Source: Okapia johnstoni
Lineage: Eukaryota > Chordata > Mammalia > Artiodactyla > Giraffidae
NCBI GenBank assembly: GCA_024291935.2
Contig: CM044309.1
Coordinates: forward strand, 6,324,001 to 6,388,000
DNA length: 64,000 bases
Direction: 5' to 3'
Shown: one piece after another, positions 33,295 to 45,733 of the stretch
How positions within the stretch are numbered: the first letter of the stretch is position 1
Layout of the letters: every line of letters starts with the position of its first letter
Notes under the pieces: generated by a model
What the model was told of the DNA's origin: nothing
Seen by the model: the letters and a program-made list of their open reading frames with translations, nothing else
The model's database searches: none
Translations under genes and position numbers: made by a program

Positions 33295-33605
33295 CCTGTG
33301 GAAGAGACTTTGACCTTCTCCGAGTGTCTCACTGCTTGCATTCACTGTTCCAGGTCTCAGCTCCAACGGCATCTCCTCAGAGAGAATCCTTTCCAAATCA
33401 TCCTAAATAAATACATCTCTCCTGTGACTTTATATCTGTATAACCTATTTGATTCCTCTAAAGTATATTCCAAAATAGGCATTTAATTTGCTTGCCTTTC
33501 ACCCTTGGGACTCTAGGTTCCATTAGGGCAGAGACCATGAATTTCCTATTAAACTGCAGAAGTCCCTAGTATGGATTAGGTACTCAATAAATATAGAATG
33601 AGTAG
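33295..33605 (+). repeat. L2 LINE 3' end
   Basis: ctcagctccaacggcatctc, gactctaggttccattaggg, cagagaccatgaatttccta and ggtactcaataaatatagaa follow the L2 3' end in order, including the ...caataaat terminus. Confidence 0.72.
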
Positions 33606-34865
33606 ACAAATGATTATACTAGAATATTATGTACTAATAAAGAAGAATCAAATGGACCCATATGGATAGACAGGAAGAGGTGAACGCAAGCTATTACTAA
33701 AAACACGTATACATGGATAGCTAGATGCTGCGCCTGCACGTGCATATTAAATTTGTACATGTTTCCAAAACAAATCATTCAACGTGTTTGCTTCTTATGA
33801 GTGGAATTTGTGGGTAAAAAGTTGAAACAGAAGACCATTTCTATAGTATTTAACTTTTCTGCAATTATGATTTTAAAAGACCTAATAAATATATCAAAAT
33901 TCAGAGGCAAACTCTGGTTAAAAGCAATTCTTTCAGTGTATAACATATGATATCCCACATCATTTTAAAGATTGCTTAAAACAATATATTTTTAAATGAA
34001 TATCAGGGGTTATACTTGTACTGATTAAATAGAATGAATTCTGTACTTTTGTAGCAATGTTATTAGAACACTAATCCAGTAAACATTATGCTAAGACCTT
34101 CCACACTGACTCTTGCCTGTTACTCATCTGTGTTCAGTTTAAATGTTACTTTGACTTGATAAATACTTAAATTAAAATTTGAAATGGGTCAACGCTGCAA
34201 ACCCAAATGGTTTGAGAATAAAGAAAACTGCTCTGTGAAACAGAATTACATGATTACATTTGCATTCATTTAAAAATATTCTACCTCATACAATATTTTA
34301 TGTTGCTCTCAGAAATATATTGATTAGGAGTAAAATAGAAAACACTGACATTTAAGGGTAAAAGAATAGACATGAAGATAAAATGCCAGTGGCAAAATTT
34401 CCTAAAATTCAGAGCAAAGGCAGAAAAATATTCAATTATCAGATCAAATACAGCAGTCACAGGATTGTTTTCGAAAGAGCTCATTTTTTTCATGGTGGTA
34501 ATCCTGTGTTATTTCTCTCATGAACTCTGTGACCATAGGACTCTGAAATTATGTACTTAGCCTCATGATTACAGACCAAAGAAAAGCAGTTTGGAAAAAG
34601 AAGTCATCACTTAGAGTAGTTAACATCAATGATATATATAAAATTGGAAAAGAAATCAGATGGTTCTTTCTCTTTCTACTTGCTGATGTTCCTTCCTTCC
34701 CACTACCCACCCCCCCAACTCCCATCAAAATCTGACTTAAATTTCTCTGTACTTAGAGAATTCATCTTCTGCTAAGGGAACAAGTTACTGAACTTCTCTG
34801 AGTCTACCAAGCACCTAACATATTGTGGTTTTTCGGCGTTTTAAGGCTGCTAACTATAACAATGT
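33606..34865. other. Unique AT-rich sequence
   Basis: No recognised repeat or gene. Confidence 0.45.
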
Positions 34866-34869
34866 CTTA

Positions 34870-35400
34870 AACCAGTACCTAAATGCTGATGACTCCTCTA
34901 TCTGTGCCCTCAGTTGAGCTCTCTCTCCAGAGCTCCAGAAAACGTGAAATACATTTCCTCCCAAACCCACCATCTGCACTTAGATATCTCCATAGCACAT
35001 CAGTCACCACGTTTAAAACTGAACCTTTCATCACTGCTCATGGGGCTCCCAGTTGCAGGGAAAACATTACCCAGCCTATGTTATTTATGGGGGTAAATGA
35101 TACTATCTAGTCAACCAAACACCAAATCTGGAACTTATCCCAACACTTTTTTTTTTTATCTCTTTCAACAAATCAGTCTACACATCTCACTGACTGTGCA
35201 CGGTAAATACATCTCAGATCCACTTTGATCTCCGCATCCTCAGCCTTAGATTGAGACTTCAAACTTAAGACTGAAAAATGGTAATGATCTCTTAATGTGT
35301 CTTCCTGATTCTACTCTTGATTCAACTCCCTATCTATCACTAGTGTGATCATCTATAGTCAGAAATCTTCCAAACCCTTGGAGAGTGTCAGATAAGGGGA
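34870..35400 (+). repeat. L2-like LINE relic
   Basis: agtacctaaatgctgatgac, catagcacatcagtcaccac and gtttaaaactgaacctttca match an ancient L2-type ORF region. No frame survives. Confidence 0.45.
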
Positions 35401-35534
35401 AGAATTCATTTGGACTCATTCAACGAGTAAATTATCATTCTAATCCTAAATCTGAAAAGAAACAGATGATAAATAGAGGATATTTCATGACTGAAAAGAT
35501 AGGAAACTTTAAATAATAGCAACTGAATCTAAAG

Positions 35535-36010
35535 ACACTTCTAAAAATGCTCTGTGCTTTGGTTTCCATTTGCATTTCTATAGCTGGTTTTCTACCCCCT
35601 CTGACCTGTACCCTGGGAGGCTGATTTCCATGGACTGCACCACTGAGGCTCCCTTGCCTTTTGATAACCACTGGGATTGTGTAAAAGGAAACTCTAGCGG
35701 AGGACAGAGGCCAAAGAAGGGGGCAGTTGCGGCATCTATGCCCCTTCTCGTGCCCTCAGTGCATTTCTTCAGGTCACACATCAATTGGAAGTGATTCTTC
35801 CCCGACTGCAGATTTCACCAGACTCTGAAAACTGAACCACATACATTTGCCCTCCTAATACTAGACAGTAACAACTGCCTGCTGTTGCCAGTCTCAGGGT
35901 CCCTCACTCTCCTCTGTAGGTTCTCTTAACCCTCCCCAAATCTCAGGAAACAGCCCCCTAATGTAGTTCTCTTGGGTTAGTGTGCCACTTTTTTCCTGCC
36001 AGGATCCTGA
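35535..36010 (+). repeat. Ancient interspersed repeat, family unassigned
   Basis: gaggctgatttccatggact, ggaaactctagcggaggaca, aactgcctgctgttgccagt, ttaaccctccccaaatctca and ccaggatcctgactgatggg follow, in order, a mammal-wide repeat that I recognise but cannot name with certainty (LTR or L1 3' region). Confidence 0.45.
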
Positions 36011-36091
36011 CTGATGGGCATGACTAAAGTATATATCAAGTTGAGCTTATTCCATAAACAGAAAAAAGCAGGAATATATAATATATCGAAT

Positions 36092-36324
36092 CAGTTCAAT
36101 TCAGTTGCTCAGTCGTGTCCGACTCTTTGCAACCCCATGGACTGCAGCATGCCAGGGCTCCTTGTCCATCACCAACTCCCGGAGCTTGCTCAAACTCATG
36201 TCCATTGAGTCAGTGATGCCATCCAACCATCTCATCCTCTGTCGTCCCCCATTCCTCCCGCCTTCAATCTTTCCCAGCATCAGGGTCTTTCCCAATGACT
36301 CAGTTCTTCACATCAGGTGGCCAA
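36092..36324 (-). mobile_element. BovB 3' fragment with short TSD
   Basis: 233 bp of BovB tail flanked by ATCGAAT at 36085-36091 and 36325-36331. Confidence 0.9.
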
Positions 36325-36599
36325 ATCGAATAGAATAGAATAATATTTCATCTTGTCTGCCTTTAAAAAAATTACATAATGCCCATGCACGTTCATAAGT
36401 ATTTGTTGTATCACATGCATTTGTGCTGCCTGAAAACCATTTTCCTACAATAATGAGTACATATTTCACCATGAAATATCATATGTAATATAGAGCGATG
36501 CTCTTCAAAGAGTGGTCCAAACGCTGGCATAAACCTGAAGCCATGACGATTTCTGACTGATGTATGACAAGGTAAAGTACAGAAAATACGAGTAACCTT

Positions 36600-37345
36600 T
36601 TAATAACTGTTATAACACTTTTACATGGCTCTCATTCTGGTGAGGTGACAAAAATGACAACAACAACAAAAAAACAGTAAATATGACAAAAGGTAAGTAT
36701 ATCGAATATTATATGGAGATAAGAGTCACAGGAAAAAAAATAAGCAGGAAAGAAGGATTGGGGAGGGCAATGCCCAGTTAGCAGAAAGACAGGCAAACGG
36801 AACCTCAGTAAGAAAATGACATCTTAAGTAAAAGCTGCAGGAAGGTGAAGGGAGGAATTATGCAGATCCAGTCAGAGGCAACAGAAATTGTCAAAGACAC
36901 AGGGAAGAGCGTGTCTTCAGAGCCGGAATAGAAGAGAAAGGCAAACGGCAAAGGTAAAGGAGAGGCAACAAAGCAGGAGCTAAAGTCAAACAAGTTTCAG
37001 AGAACCAAGAAATGTTAGGCCACGCAGGCTGTTTTAAGGACTTTGGCTCTTCCTTTGCATAAGAGCCAACTCATTGGAAAAGACCCTAATGTTTGGAAAG
37101 ATTGAAGGCAAGCGGAGAAGGGAGTGGCAGATGATGGGATAGTTAGATAGCATCACAGACTCAATGGACATGAATTTGAGCAAATTCCAGGAGATAATGA
37201 AGGACAGGAGAGCCTGGAAAGCTGCAGTCCATGGGGTCACAAGGGGTTGGACATGAGTTAGTGACTGAGCAACAACAGTTGCATAAGACCATGGACCACT
37301 AGAAAGTGAGGAGCATGGAAATAATATAGCACATAAGAAAAAAAG
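36600..37345 (-). repeat. L2 LINE relic (antisense), interrupted by BovB
   Basis: tctcattctggtgaggtgac, ggacatcttaag-like text, ggcaaacggaacctcagtaa and ggccacgcaggctgttttaa are the complement of the L2 3' half. BovB 37065-37278 is nested within it. Confidence 0.5.
37065..37278 (+). mobile_element. BovB 3' fragment with TSD
   Basis: 214 bp BovB tail ending actgagcaacaacag. The direct repeat TTGCATAAGA stands at 37055-37064 and 37279-37288. Confidence 0.92.
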
Positions 37346-37790
37346 AAAGATTATGACTTTATTGACTCATAGAACTTTTGCTACAGTAGCATTTTGGGAT
37401 TAGAGTCTCATTCATTTTAATAATATATAGACTCAGCCCTCTGGTTCACTGAAAAGCATGGAAACACATTAGGCTGTGGGACAAGTAGGTATTTAATAAA
37501 ACATTTTATACAATGACAATGTTCACTGGATTAAAATAAAACTAAACAGAACTTTATAATATTCCAGGGTTATTTATTTCAATATCTGGCTCTGATCAGT
37601 AAGCATATTTCAGTGTAGACACAGTAGTTTCAAATGCAGAGCTTTGCCTTATGAATTGTAGGCTAGCATTTAATCCATTTTTTGTGTTTTGAATTCGCAG
37701 CATTTTGAATTTTGACTTGAAGTTTTCAGAAGTAGATACATTCATGTTTTTGCAAGGAGTAAAAACAGCCTTTAGTTTTTTTTTATTACT
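37346..37790. other. Unique AT-rich sequence
   Basis: Nothing recognised. Confidence 0.45.
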
Positions 37791-37794
37791 ATTA

Positions 37795-38420
37795 CTTTAA
37801 ATCAGACAAAAGTAGAAATAATGGTAAATAAATCTAATGTACACACACATCTTCAACAATTATCAATATATTCCTGATCTTGTATCATCTCTACCTCTAC
37901 TCATTCCTTTCCCAGATTATTATAAAACAAATCCAATGTATCACAAGGCATGATATCATGTCATTAATAATTTACTTCAGTATCTAGTTTTAAGAATTAC
38001 ATTACCATTATCACTCCTAAAACATTTACTATAATTTAATAATATCTTCAAATATCCAGTCACTTTTCATACTTCTCCATTTGCTTTGTAATTTATCTTT
38101 ATAGTTTGCTTTTACCAGAATCTAAATAAGCTTCTCGAAATTGTGATTTTTAAGTCTTTTAGGTTATTATACTTCATAACTTCCCCAAGTTCATCTTTTT
38201 ATTTTCTTCCAATCATTTATTAAAGAAACTTGATGGTTTTATAGAGTTTTTTTCAAACTATATGCCTAGACTCCACTGATTACATCTTCATGGTGTCATT
38301 TATCAAGTCAATTTGTGTGTATCTTGTAAGCTGGAAGAGAAATGTTCACATTCAGATTGTGTGTGTGTAATTTTTTTTCAGCCAGAATCAGGCACTGATA
38401 ATCACTGCCTAGGTATACTT
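37795..38420 (-). repeat. Ancient repeat, probably L1-type, family unassigned
   Basis: caacaattatcaatatattc, taccattatcactcctaaaa, caaatatccagtcacttttc and tacatcttcatggtgtcatt follow a common mammalian repeat in order. No coding frame. Confidence 0.5.
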
Positions 38421-39285
38421 ATTTGTTGGGAATTGCAAGGTCTTTATTTCTTAGAGGAATAATTATCTGCACAGTGAGAATCAAAAAAATAAACTGATAT
38501 TACAAAAGAAAGAAAATTACTTCACTAAGGTCAATATGAAGTGGATGCTCTAGACCAATTTGCTTTTAGTGCTATATCATATCTATGTACACATAACTTG
38601 TATCTTTATCATGTCTGCGTACATATAACTTAAAATACTAACTTTTTACATATGTACAAAGGACATATTTAAGATTTCTGGCAGATTGAATTACATGCAT
38701 TTATATTGTCCCCTCCTGAAGCCCCACTAAATAAGAAAAGGAATAAGCTCACAAAGGATTATCTAAAAGTTGTATAAGGATCAGTCAGATTTTCCAGAAT
38801 CCAGTCAGGGTCATCTGTGCACCCAGATAACTATCCTGCAACCAGATGAGGTTTAAATTCTGAGAAAATTTAGCCAAAAAGTCTCAGAAGTGAGGGATGG
38901 GAGGCATGGTAGAAGGCATGGGGTGCAGCACAAAAATTAGGCACTGGAATGGGGGCTGGGAGAGTGGTTGGTTGAGGGACAGTGTACACACTATATGGGG
39001 AGGTCCTCTGCCCCTCTCCCCACCTGGGTCCCAGGCTGGCAGACAGGGTTATTTTCCTCAGGCAGGAACAGTTTTCTAGGGAAATCAAAAGCTAAAAGAA
39101 AATTCTATAAATGATAAAAGCCTAGAGGCCAGATTAATACACAACTATATACAGTGAGACCCCCAGCTGCAAGTTTGGCCTTCATATTCAGCAAGCTTTT
39201 CAGTGCCTACGCCTTACATAGGTACAGACAGCTGAGATTGCTCTGTCATGTTATGCAACTAACATTAAGCAAATGTTATATTATT
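38421..39285. other. Unique sequence
   Basis: 38870-39080 is locally G-rich on the plus strand, with opposing short open frames and no recognisable protein. Confidence 0.45.
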
Positions 39286-39286
39286 T

Positions 39287-39846
39287 CAGTTCAGTTAAGT
39301 CGCTCAGTCGTGTCCGACTCTTTGCGACCCCATGAATCGCAGCACACCAGTCCTCCCTGTCCATCACCAACTCCTGGAGTCCACCCAAACTCATGTCCAT
39401 CAAGTCAGTGATACCATCCAACCATCTCATCCTCTGTCGTCCCCTTTTCCTGCCCCCAATCCTTCCCAGCATCAGAGTCTTTTCAAATGAGTCAAGTCTT
39501 TGCATGAAGTGGCCAAAGTATTGGAGTTGCAGCTTCAACATCAGTCCTTCCAATGAACACACCCAGGACTGATCTCCTTTAGGATGGACTGGTTGGGTCT
39601 CCTTGCAGTCCAAGGGACTCTCAAGAGTCTTCTCCAACACCACAGTTCAAAAACATCAATTCTTCAGTGCTCAGCTTTCTTCATGGTCCAACTCTCACAT
39701 GATTACTGGAAAAACCATAGCCTTGACTAGACGGACCTTTGTTGGCAAAGTAATAACTCTGCTTTTTAATATGTTACCTAGTTTGGTCATAACTTTCCTT
39801 CCAAGGAATAAGCATCTTTTAATTTCATGGCTGCAATCACCATATT
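39287..39846 (-). mobile_element. BovB 3' fragment (left arm of inverted pair)
   Basis: 560 bp from cagttcagttaagtcgctca to tcatggctgcaatcaccat. The ORF2 C-terminal frame is partly open (39281-39643). Confidence 0.92.
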
Positions 39847-40252
39847 TGCTTCTTTTCAATTCTTAATTTTTCAAACTGAGAATTGACAAGAGGGAAATAA
39901 CAAAACATTAAAAAAAGCATAACATTAAAAAAAGTATAACAAAGAAAGCCGAAACACAAAAAATGTGAAAACACAAGCCAAAACAAAATCTTTATAATTA
40001 ATAACCACAAAGAAAAGAAAATTCATATGCAAAAGAGGAGTCAAAAATAAAACTCCCTTGGAAAAACACACCTATATATAATATTACATACTTATATATG
40101 CAATATAATATATAATTATAAAATACATATCATGTTATATATATCATTATGTTTTATATCTATATATACGAAATACTGCCAAACTACTATAAAATATAAT
40201 AAATAGATATGATGAGTTGAAATGTTACATATATTACTGCCAAATAAAATAA
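39847..40252. repeat. AT-rich low-complexity spacer
   Basis: A-rich and then TATA-type low-complexity sequence between the two BovB copies. It has several local inverted repeats and no gene. Confidence 0.6.
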
Positions 40253-41262
40253 GAAATGGAAATACCAGACCACCTTACCTGACTCCTGAGAAATCTGTAC
40301 ACAGGTCAAGAAGCAACAGTTAGAAATGGACACAGAACAACAGACTGGTTCCAAATAGGAAAAGGAGTACATCAAGGCTGTATATTGTCACCCTCCTTAT
40401 TTAACTTATATGCAGAGTACATCATGAGAAACACTGGGCTGGAGGAAGCACAAGCTGGAATCAAGATTGCCGGGAGAAATATCAATAACCTCAGATATGT
40501 GGATGACACCACCCTTATGGCAGAAAGTGAAGAAAAACTAAAGAGCCTCTTGATGAAAGTGAAAGAGGAAAGTGAAAAAGTTGGCTTAAAGCTCAACATT
40601 CAGAAAACTAAGATCATGGCATCCAGTCCCATCTTCATGGCAGATAGATGAGGAAACAGTGGAAACACTGGCTGACTCTCCAAAATCAATGCAGATGATG
40701 ACTGCAGCCATGAAATTAAAAGACCCTTGCTCCTTGGAAGAAAAGTTATGACCAACCTAGGCAGCTTATTAAAAAGCAGAGACATCACTTTGCCAACAAA
40801 AGTCCGTCTAGTCAAGGCTATGGTTTTTCCAGTGGTCATGTAAGGATGTGAGAGTTGGACCATAAAGAAAGCTGAACGCTGAAGAATTGACGCTTTTGAA
40901 CTGTGGTGTTGGAGAAGACTCTTGAGAGTCCCTTGGACTGCAATGAGATCCATCCAGTCCATCCTAAAGGAAATCAGTCCTGAATATTCATTGGAAGGAC
41001 TGATGCTGAAGCTGAAGCTCCAATACTTTGGTCACCTGATGCAAAGAACTGACTCATTTGAAAAGACCCTGATGCTGGGAAAGATTGAAGGCAGGAGGAG
41101 AAGGGGACGACAGAGGATAATACGGTTGGATGGCATCACCGACGTGACAGACACGAGTTTGAGTAAACTCCAGGAGTTGGTGATGGACAGGGAATACTGC
41201 TGTGCAGCAGTCCATGGGGTCACAAAGAGTCAGACATGACTGAATGACTCAACTGAACTGAA
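40253..41262 (+). mobile_element. BovB 3' fragment (right arm of inverted pair)
   Basis: About 1.0 kb. A frame at 40385-40651 retains SPSLFNLYAEYIMRN and LRYVDDTTLMAESEE (YADD changed to YVDD). The rest is shifted, then a C-terminal frame follows at 40922-41239. Confidence 0.93.
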
Positions 41263-41630
41263 CACACTTAAGAAAAAAATTAAGTGTGAGAAAATCAGAA
41301 AATCTTCGCCAGGCAGAAAGCACTGGATAGGGACCTAGAAACCACAGTTGAATAGTCAAGAAGAAGTGGAAATGAGCACTAGGGACATGACAGGACAACA
41401 TGAGCTCCAGAATGCATAGATTGTGAAAGGGAAAGTCATTAGAGAAATTAATCTGTGCGGTAGTGAATCAAAAGGATGAAAATATGAATGAGGCTTCTGG
41501 AGGCTTGTGAGGAAAGGACAATTACGATGAATGTTTAAAACAGTTTCAAAACTTTAAAATGTTAGGGTTGGTCCTATGTACCTAACAGTAGTTTTTACTA
41601 AGAAGGAAATTGATCTGTTCTCAATCTGTA
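41263..41630. other. Unique or very old sequence
   Basis: Purine-rich wording faintly like antisense L2. Not strong enough to call. Confidence 0.4.
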
Positions 41631-41639
41631 CATCCACAT

Positions 41640-41865
41640 GCGTGCATGCTAAGTCACTTTAATCGCGTTTGGCTGTTTGCAACCCCGTGGACTGTAACCC
41701 ACCAGGCTCCTCTGTCCATGGGATTCTCCAGGCAAGAATACTGGAGTGGGTTGCCATGCCCTCCTCCAGGGGATCTTCCTGACTCAGGGATCGAATCCGT
41801 GTCTCCTATGGTTCCTGAATTGTAGGTGGATTCTTTACCACTGAGCAACCGGGGAAGCCCTGTGG
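41640..41865 (-). mobile_element. Bov-tA SINE
   Basis: Minus-strand full copy ending at the head, ccactgagcaaccggggaag. A possible 8-bp repeat ATCCACAT stands at 41632-41639 and 41866-41873. Confidence 0.92.
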
Positions 41866-41873
41866 ATCCACAT

Positions 41874-43240
41874 TAAGCTATACATAAATTTAGGTTCCTT
41901 TTTAATTTTAATTGCTCTTGAAGAATTTGCTACAGGATTCTGGACACTGTTTAATATGAACCATATGTCGGACTAGAATATACATAATCATCTAGAAGGG
42001 ACTCAACATATAGCAAAGATAACTACATATACAATAAATGGATATTGGGGGGGATAATCTTTTTCTATCAATAATTACCTTTCCTTAACATGCGTATGTT
42101 TATTGACTGTGAAAAGATTTTTCTTGAGGAGAACTTATAACAATTCTCAATTATGACATCTATATCAAGTCCTTAGAAATTTTTTTATGACTTTATATCA
42201 AACTACTACTTACTGCCTTTTGTTCCCCCTTGTTTGGAGGATTATCTGAATGAATTAACCACGCAAGACTGTTGGAAACAGCTATTTTGACCTGAAAATA
42301 AATCTGTTACTAAGCTTGAACTGAAGAGTTTAGCACATTATTTCTCAAATTATAATTTTACTTTCATGATATGTTAATAAGCAATCCTTGAAAAAATAAA
42401 CAAAATAAAAGATAATCCCATAGTCAAATTTATGTGGTAAATGCCAAATTAAAGTTAAATAGCTTTCTCTGATGGCTCTCGGAGAGCTAATATGAACTGA
42501 AAACCAACAAAAGAGGATTAGAGTAGACAGTGTTCCCGAAACCTATCTGACCATACAACCTTTATGTGTGTTTTCTAGAATACCCATTAGCATCTATAAA
42601 CACAATTTGAGAGCATCTCTGGCCTAAAGGATTAGATAAACCTCTGATCTTTTCTATTATGTTTCCTGAGTGAGGTATTAAATAAATCCTCACTCACACT
42701 TGAAATCATTTATGAACAAGTGCCACCTGTTTAAGTATTTCAACTACTATCATTACACATTGAAGCATAAAGGGTCTCTTTTAAATTAAAAAAAGGCATT
42801 CTGAAACCATATAATTTAAATTTAAATAATCTAATGTGAAACATCCAAAAGATATTTTATGTGGTTGAAATGGATAAAAATGCACTGAGAAAAAACAGAA
42901 GAGCTCACACTAAAATTATTTAATTCAAATTAAAATTTCACACTTCACATGTAATGTTTCCATGGCACAGTAAAAATGTACACAAATTGTTGATTTTCCA
43001 TTTTCTTGCTCTTAAAATTTATCCAGCTTATTTTACCCAAGTTAAGTATAGAATTTATTACCATATTTATTTGAATTGGGGAGCTTATTTATAATCTTTA
43101 GAGATTTTTTTTGTAGTTATTGAAAATACTTTTGTTTTAATTAATTGTAATAATATTTCTTTAAGTATAATGGATACATGTATTCACACATGAAAACACA
43201 TTTATTGGAGAAAAAATATAATTGATAAATTTAATCCTCC
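41874..43240. other. Unique AT-rich sequence
   Basis: About 1.4 kb with no recognised repeat or gene. Confidence 0.45.
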
Positions 43241-43242
43241 CT

Positions 43243-43368
43243 ATGGAGAAGGAAATGGCAACCCACTCCATTATTCTTGCCTGGATTATCCCACGGATGG
43301 AGAAGCCTGGTGGGCTGCCGTCTCTGGGGTCGCACAGAGTCGGACACGACTGAAGTGAATTAGCAGAG
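43243..43368 (+). mobile_element. Bov-A monomer SINE
   Basis: tggagaaggaaatggcaacc to gtcggacacgactgaagtga: Bov-A body without tRNA head, CpGs retained. Confidence 0.9.
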
Positions 43369-43384
43369 GCAGCATTCAACTATA

Positions 43385-43707
43385 AGACTGCAAGAACAAA
43401 TCAGTCAGTCCTAAAGGAAATCAACATGAATATTCATTGGAAGGACTGATGCTGAAGCTGAAGCTCCAGCAATCTGGCCACCTGATGTGAAGAGCCAACT
43501 CATGAGAAAAGACCCTGATGCTGGGAAAGATTGAAGGCAGGAGGAGAAGGGGATGACAGAGGATGAGATGGTTGGATGGCATCACCGACTCAATGGATAT
43601 GAGTTTGAGCAAGCTCCGGGAGACAGTGAAGGACAGGGAAGCCTGGCGTGCTGCAGCCCATGGGGTCGCAAAGAGTCAGATACGACTGAACGGCTGAACA
43701 ACAACAA
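43385..43707 (+). mobile_element. BovB 3' fragment with TSD
   Basis: 323 bp BovB tail ending gctgaacaacaacaa. The direct repeat ATTCAACTATA stands at 43374-43384 and 43708-43718. Confidence 0.93.
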
Positions 43708-43789
43708 ATTCAACTATAGCTATGATGATCATGTCAGTGTTTCAACTTCGAATTTTTTCATCTTTGAGTATTTGTTTATGCATTCACAC

Positions 43790-44205
43790 ACCTATAAACA
43801 CTGAGATAGATCCACAAATCCATGTACACACCCCAAATACACAAACATATCTCCAAAATCCCACAATTGCCCAAACCCACAAACATTATCACTTAAATAC
43901 ATACCAAAACTCCTACTCTACCATATACACTAATACCCAAATATACAAACACACACCCCAGGTGCTAGTGATAAAGAACCTGCCTGACAATGCAGGAGAC
44001 ATAAGAGACACAGGTTCGATTCCTGGGTCAGGAAGATCGCCTGGAGGAGGGCAGGGCAGTCCACTCCAGTATCCTTGCCTGGAGGATCCCATGGACAGAG
44101 GAACCTGGCAGGTCACAGTCCACAGGCTCACACAGAGTAGGACACGGCTGAAGAGACTTAGCACGCACACACACCCCGATCTACCCCCAAACACAGACAC
44201 ATAAA
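43790..44205 (+). repeat. C/A-rich, G-poor low-complexity tract
   Basis: Degenerate cacacaccc/ccaaatacacaaa units at 43790-43957 and 44171-44205 with hardly any G on the plus strand. A SINE splits the tract. Confidence 0.7.
43958..44170 (+). mobile_element. Bov-tA SINE
   Basis: caggtgctagtgataaagaa head (first bases lost) and body to gtaggacacggctgaagaga. Confidence 0.9.
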
Positions 44206-44329
44206 ATCATGCACACAAAATTATGCATTAGATTCATGCTGAATATAGAATCTATCTCATGTATCTGTTTCTATATCACATGAACTGTAGTGGTTGCAAT
44301 GGATTATTAGGTATAAATTTACCATTAAT

Positions 44330-44850
44330 TAAGCCATCCCTACTTCCCTGTGGCTGGAAATGTAGATTGTTTCAAATATTAGTCAAAATTATCACAAGCT
44401 TTTAAAAGGCTTTTATGTGTAATTCTGTTTTCCTCCTGTGAAAATTCCTAGAAGTACCAAAGCAGAATCAACATGAATAAACATTTTAAAGTTTCATACT
44501 GTAATACTGTCCTCTAGAACATTTGCACTGTTTTTTACTTCTCCGATAATCCATGTTTGAGACCACTTATTTCCCTACTCTCTGGACAACACTCGGAATT
44601 ATAACTGCTTTTGTTAGTTTCATAGGAAAAACCACATCTCATTCTTCCCATTTATATTTATTAGATTACTAACAAGACTAGACTCTGGGTGTGTGTGTGT
44701 GACTTGCATACTCATGTTCTGTCCATTTTTATATTGGTGTGTCCCCCATTTTCTTATATAATTTTGATATTAAAGTTTGAAAACCTTTTATGAAAATTAA
44801 AAATATTTTCTTAGTTAGATATTTGCCTTTCAACTGTTTTCATGTCAATG
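44330..44850 (-). mobile_element. Old antisense L1-like fragment
   Basis: ctgtggctggaaatgtagat, ttttaaagtttcatactgta and ccctactctctggacaacac resemble the complement of an old L1. Diverged, moderate doubt. Confidence 0.4.
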
Positions 44851-44851
44851 C

Positions 44852-45385
44852 ACAAGTAGATGCTTTAAAAAATCCAGTCCCTGTAAAAAGCATTCAAGAC
44901 AAATATTTTTCCTGAAATATTTTAAAGCAAGAGATACTCACAGGCCTACTATTTTTTTCATAGAAATAAGTAGACAAATATATTTAAAAACAGTAAAACA
45001 ACAATTAGAGACTCAACATAGAGTTTGCTCTTCTCTGTTCCCTCTTCCTCCTACTTAGAAATATACACAAGTAATCTAGAAAGAATAAATGAATCAGTCA
45101 AATATGTTTTTAAGGAAAATATTCTACAAAATAGACGACCAAGAAAATTAAAATGAATGATATTTAGGAGTAGTCAGTCAGATTGCAATTTGTCTCACAA
45201 AGACAGTTAAGTACCTCTGCTTTCAGATAACTGGTTAAGTCACGCAAGAAAAAGAAAATCATTTAAATTCATATAATACACATATAGCATAACTAATTAA
45301 GGTATTTGTAAAGAAATGCTTATTTAATAACTCATCAGGGAGGGAATTTCCATGATTAAAAGTGATGGGAAATTACCATAGAAAT
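44852..45385. other. Unique AT-rich sequence
   Basis: Nothing recognised. Confidence 0.45.
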
Positions 45386-45398
45386 AATGATATTTTTA

Positions 45399-45720
45399 GG
45401 GGCTTCCATGGTGGCTCAGCTGGTAAAGAATCTGCTGCAATGCAGGAGACCCTGGTTCGATTCATGAGTCAGGAAATCCACTGGAGAAGGGTTAGGCTAC
45501 CCCATCCAGTATTCTTGGGCTTCCCTGGTGGCTCAGCTGGTAAAGAATCCACCTGAAATGTGGGAGACCTGGGTTCGATTCCTGGGTTGGGAAGATCCCC
45601 TGGAGAAGGGAACAGCTAACCACTCCAGTATTCTGGCCTGGAGAATTCTATGGACTGCATAGTCCATGGGGCTGCAAAGAGTCGGACACGACTGAGCAAC
45701 TTTCACTTTATACTTTTCAC
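45399..45720 (+). mobile_element. Dimeric Bov-tA SINE (tA3-like) within one TSD
   Basis: Two tRNA-like heads (45399 onward and about 45518 onward) and one complete Bov-A body. The join is cagtattcttg|ggcttccctg. The single direct repeat AATGATATTTTTA stands at 45386-45398 and 45721-45733, so both units arrived together. Confidence 0.92.
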
Positions 45721-45733
45721 AATGATATTTTTA

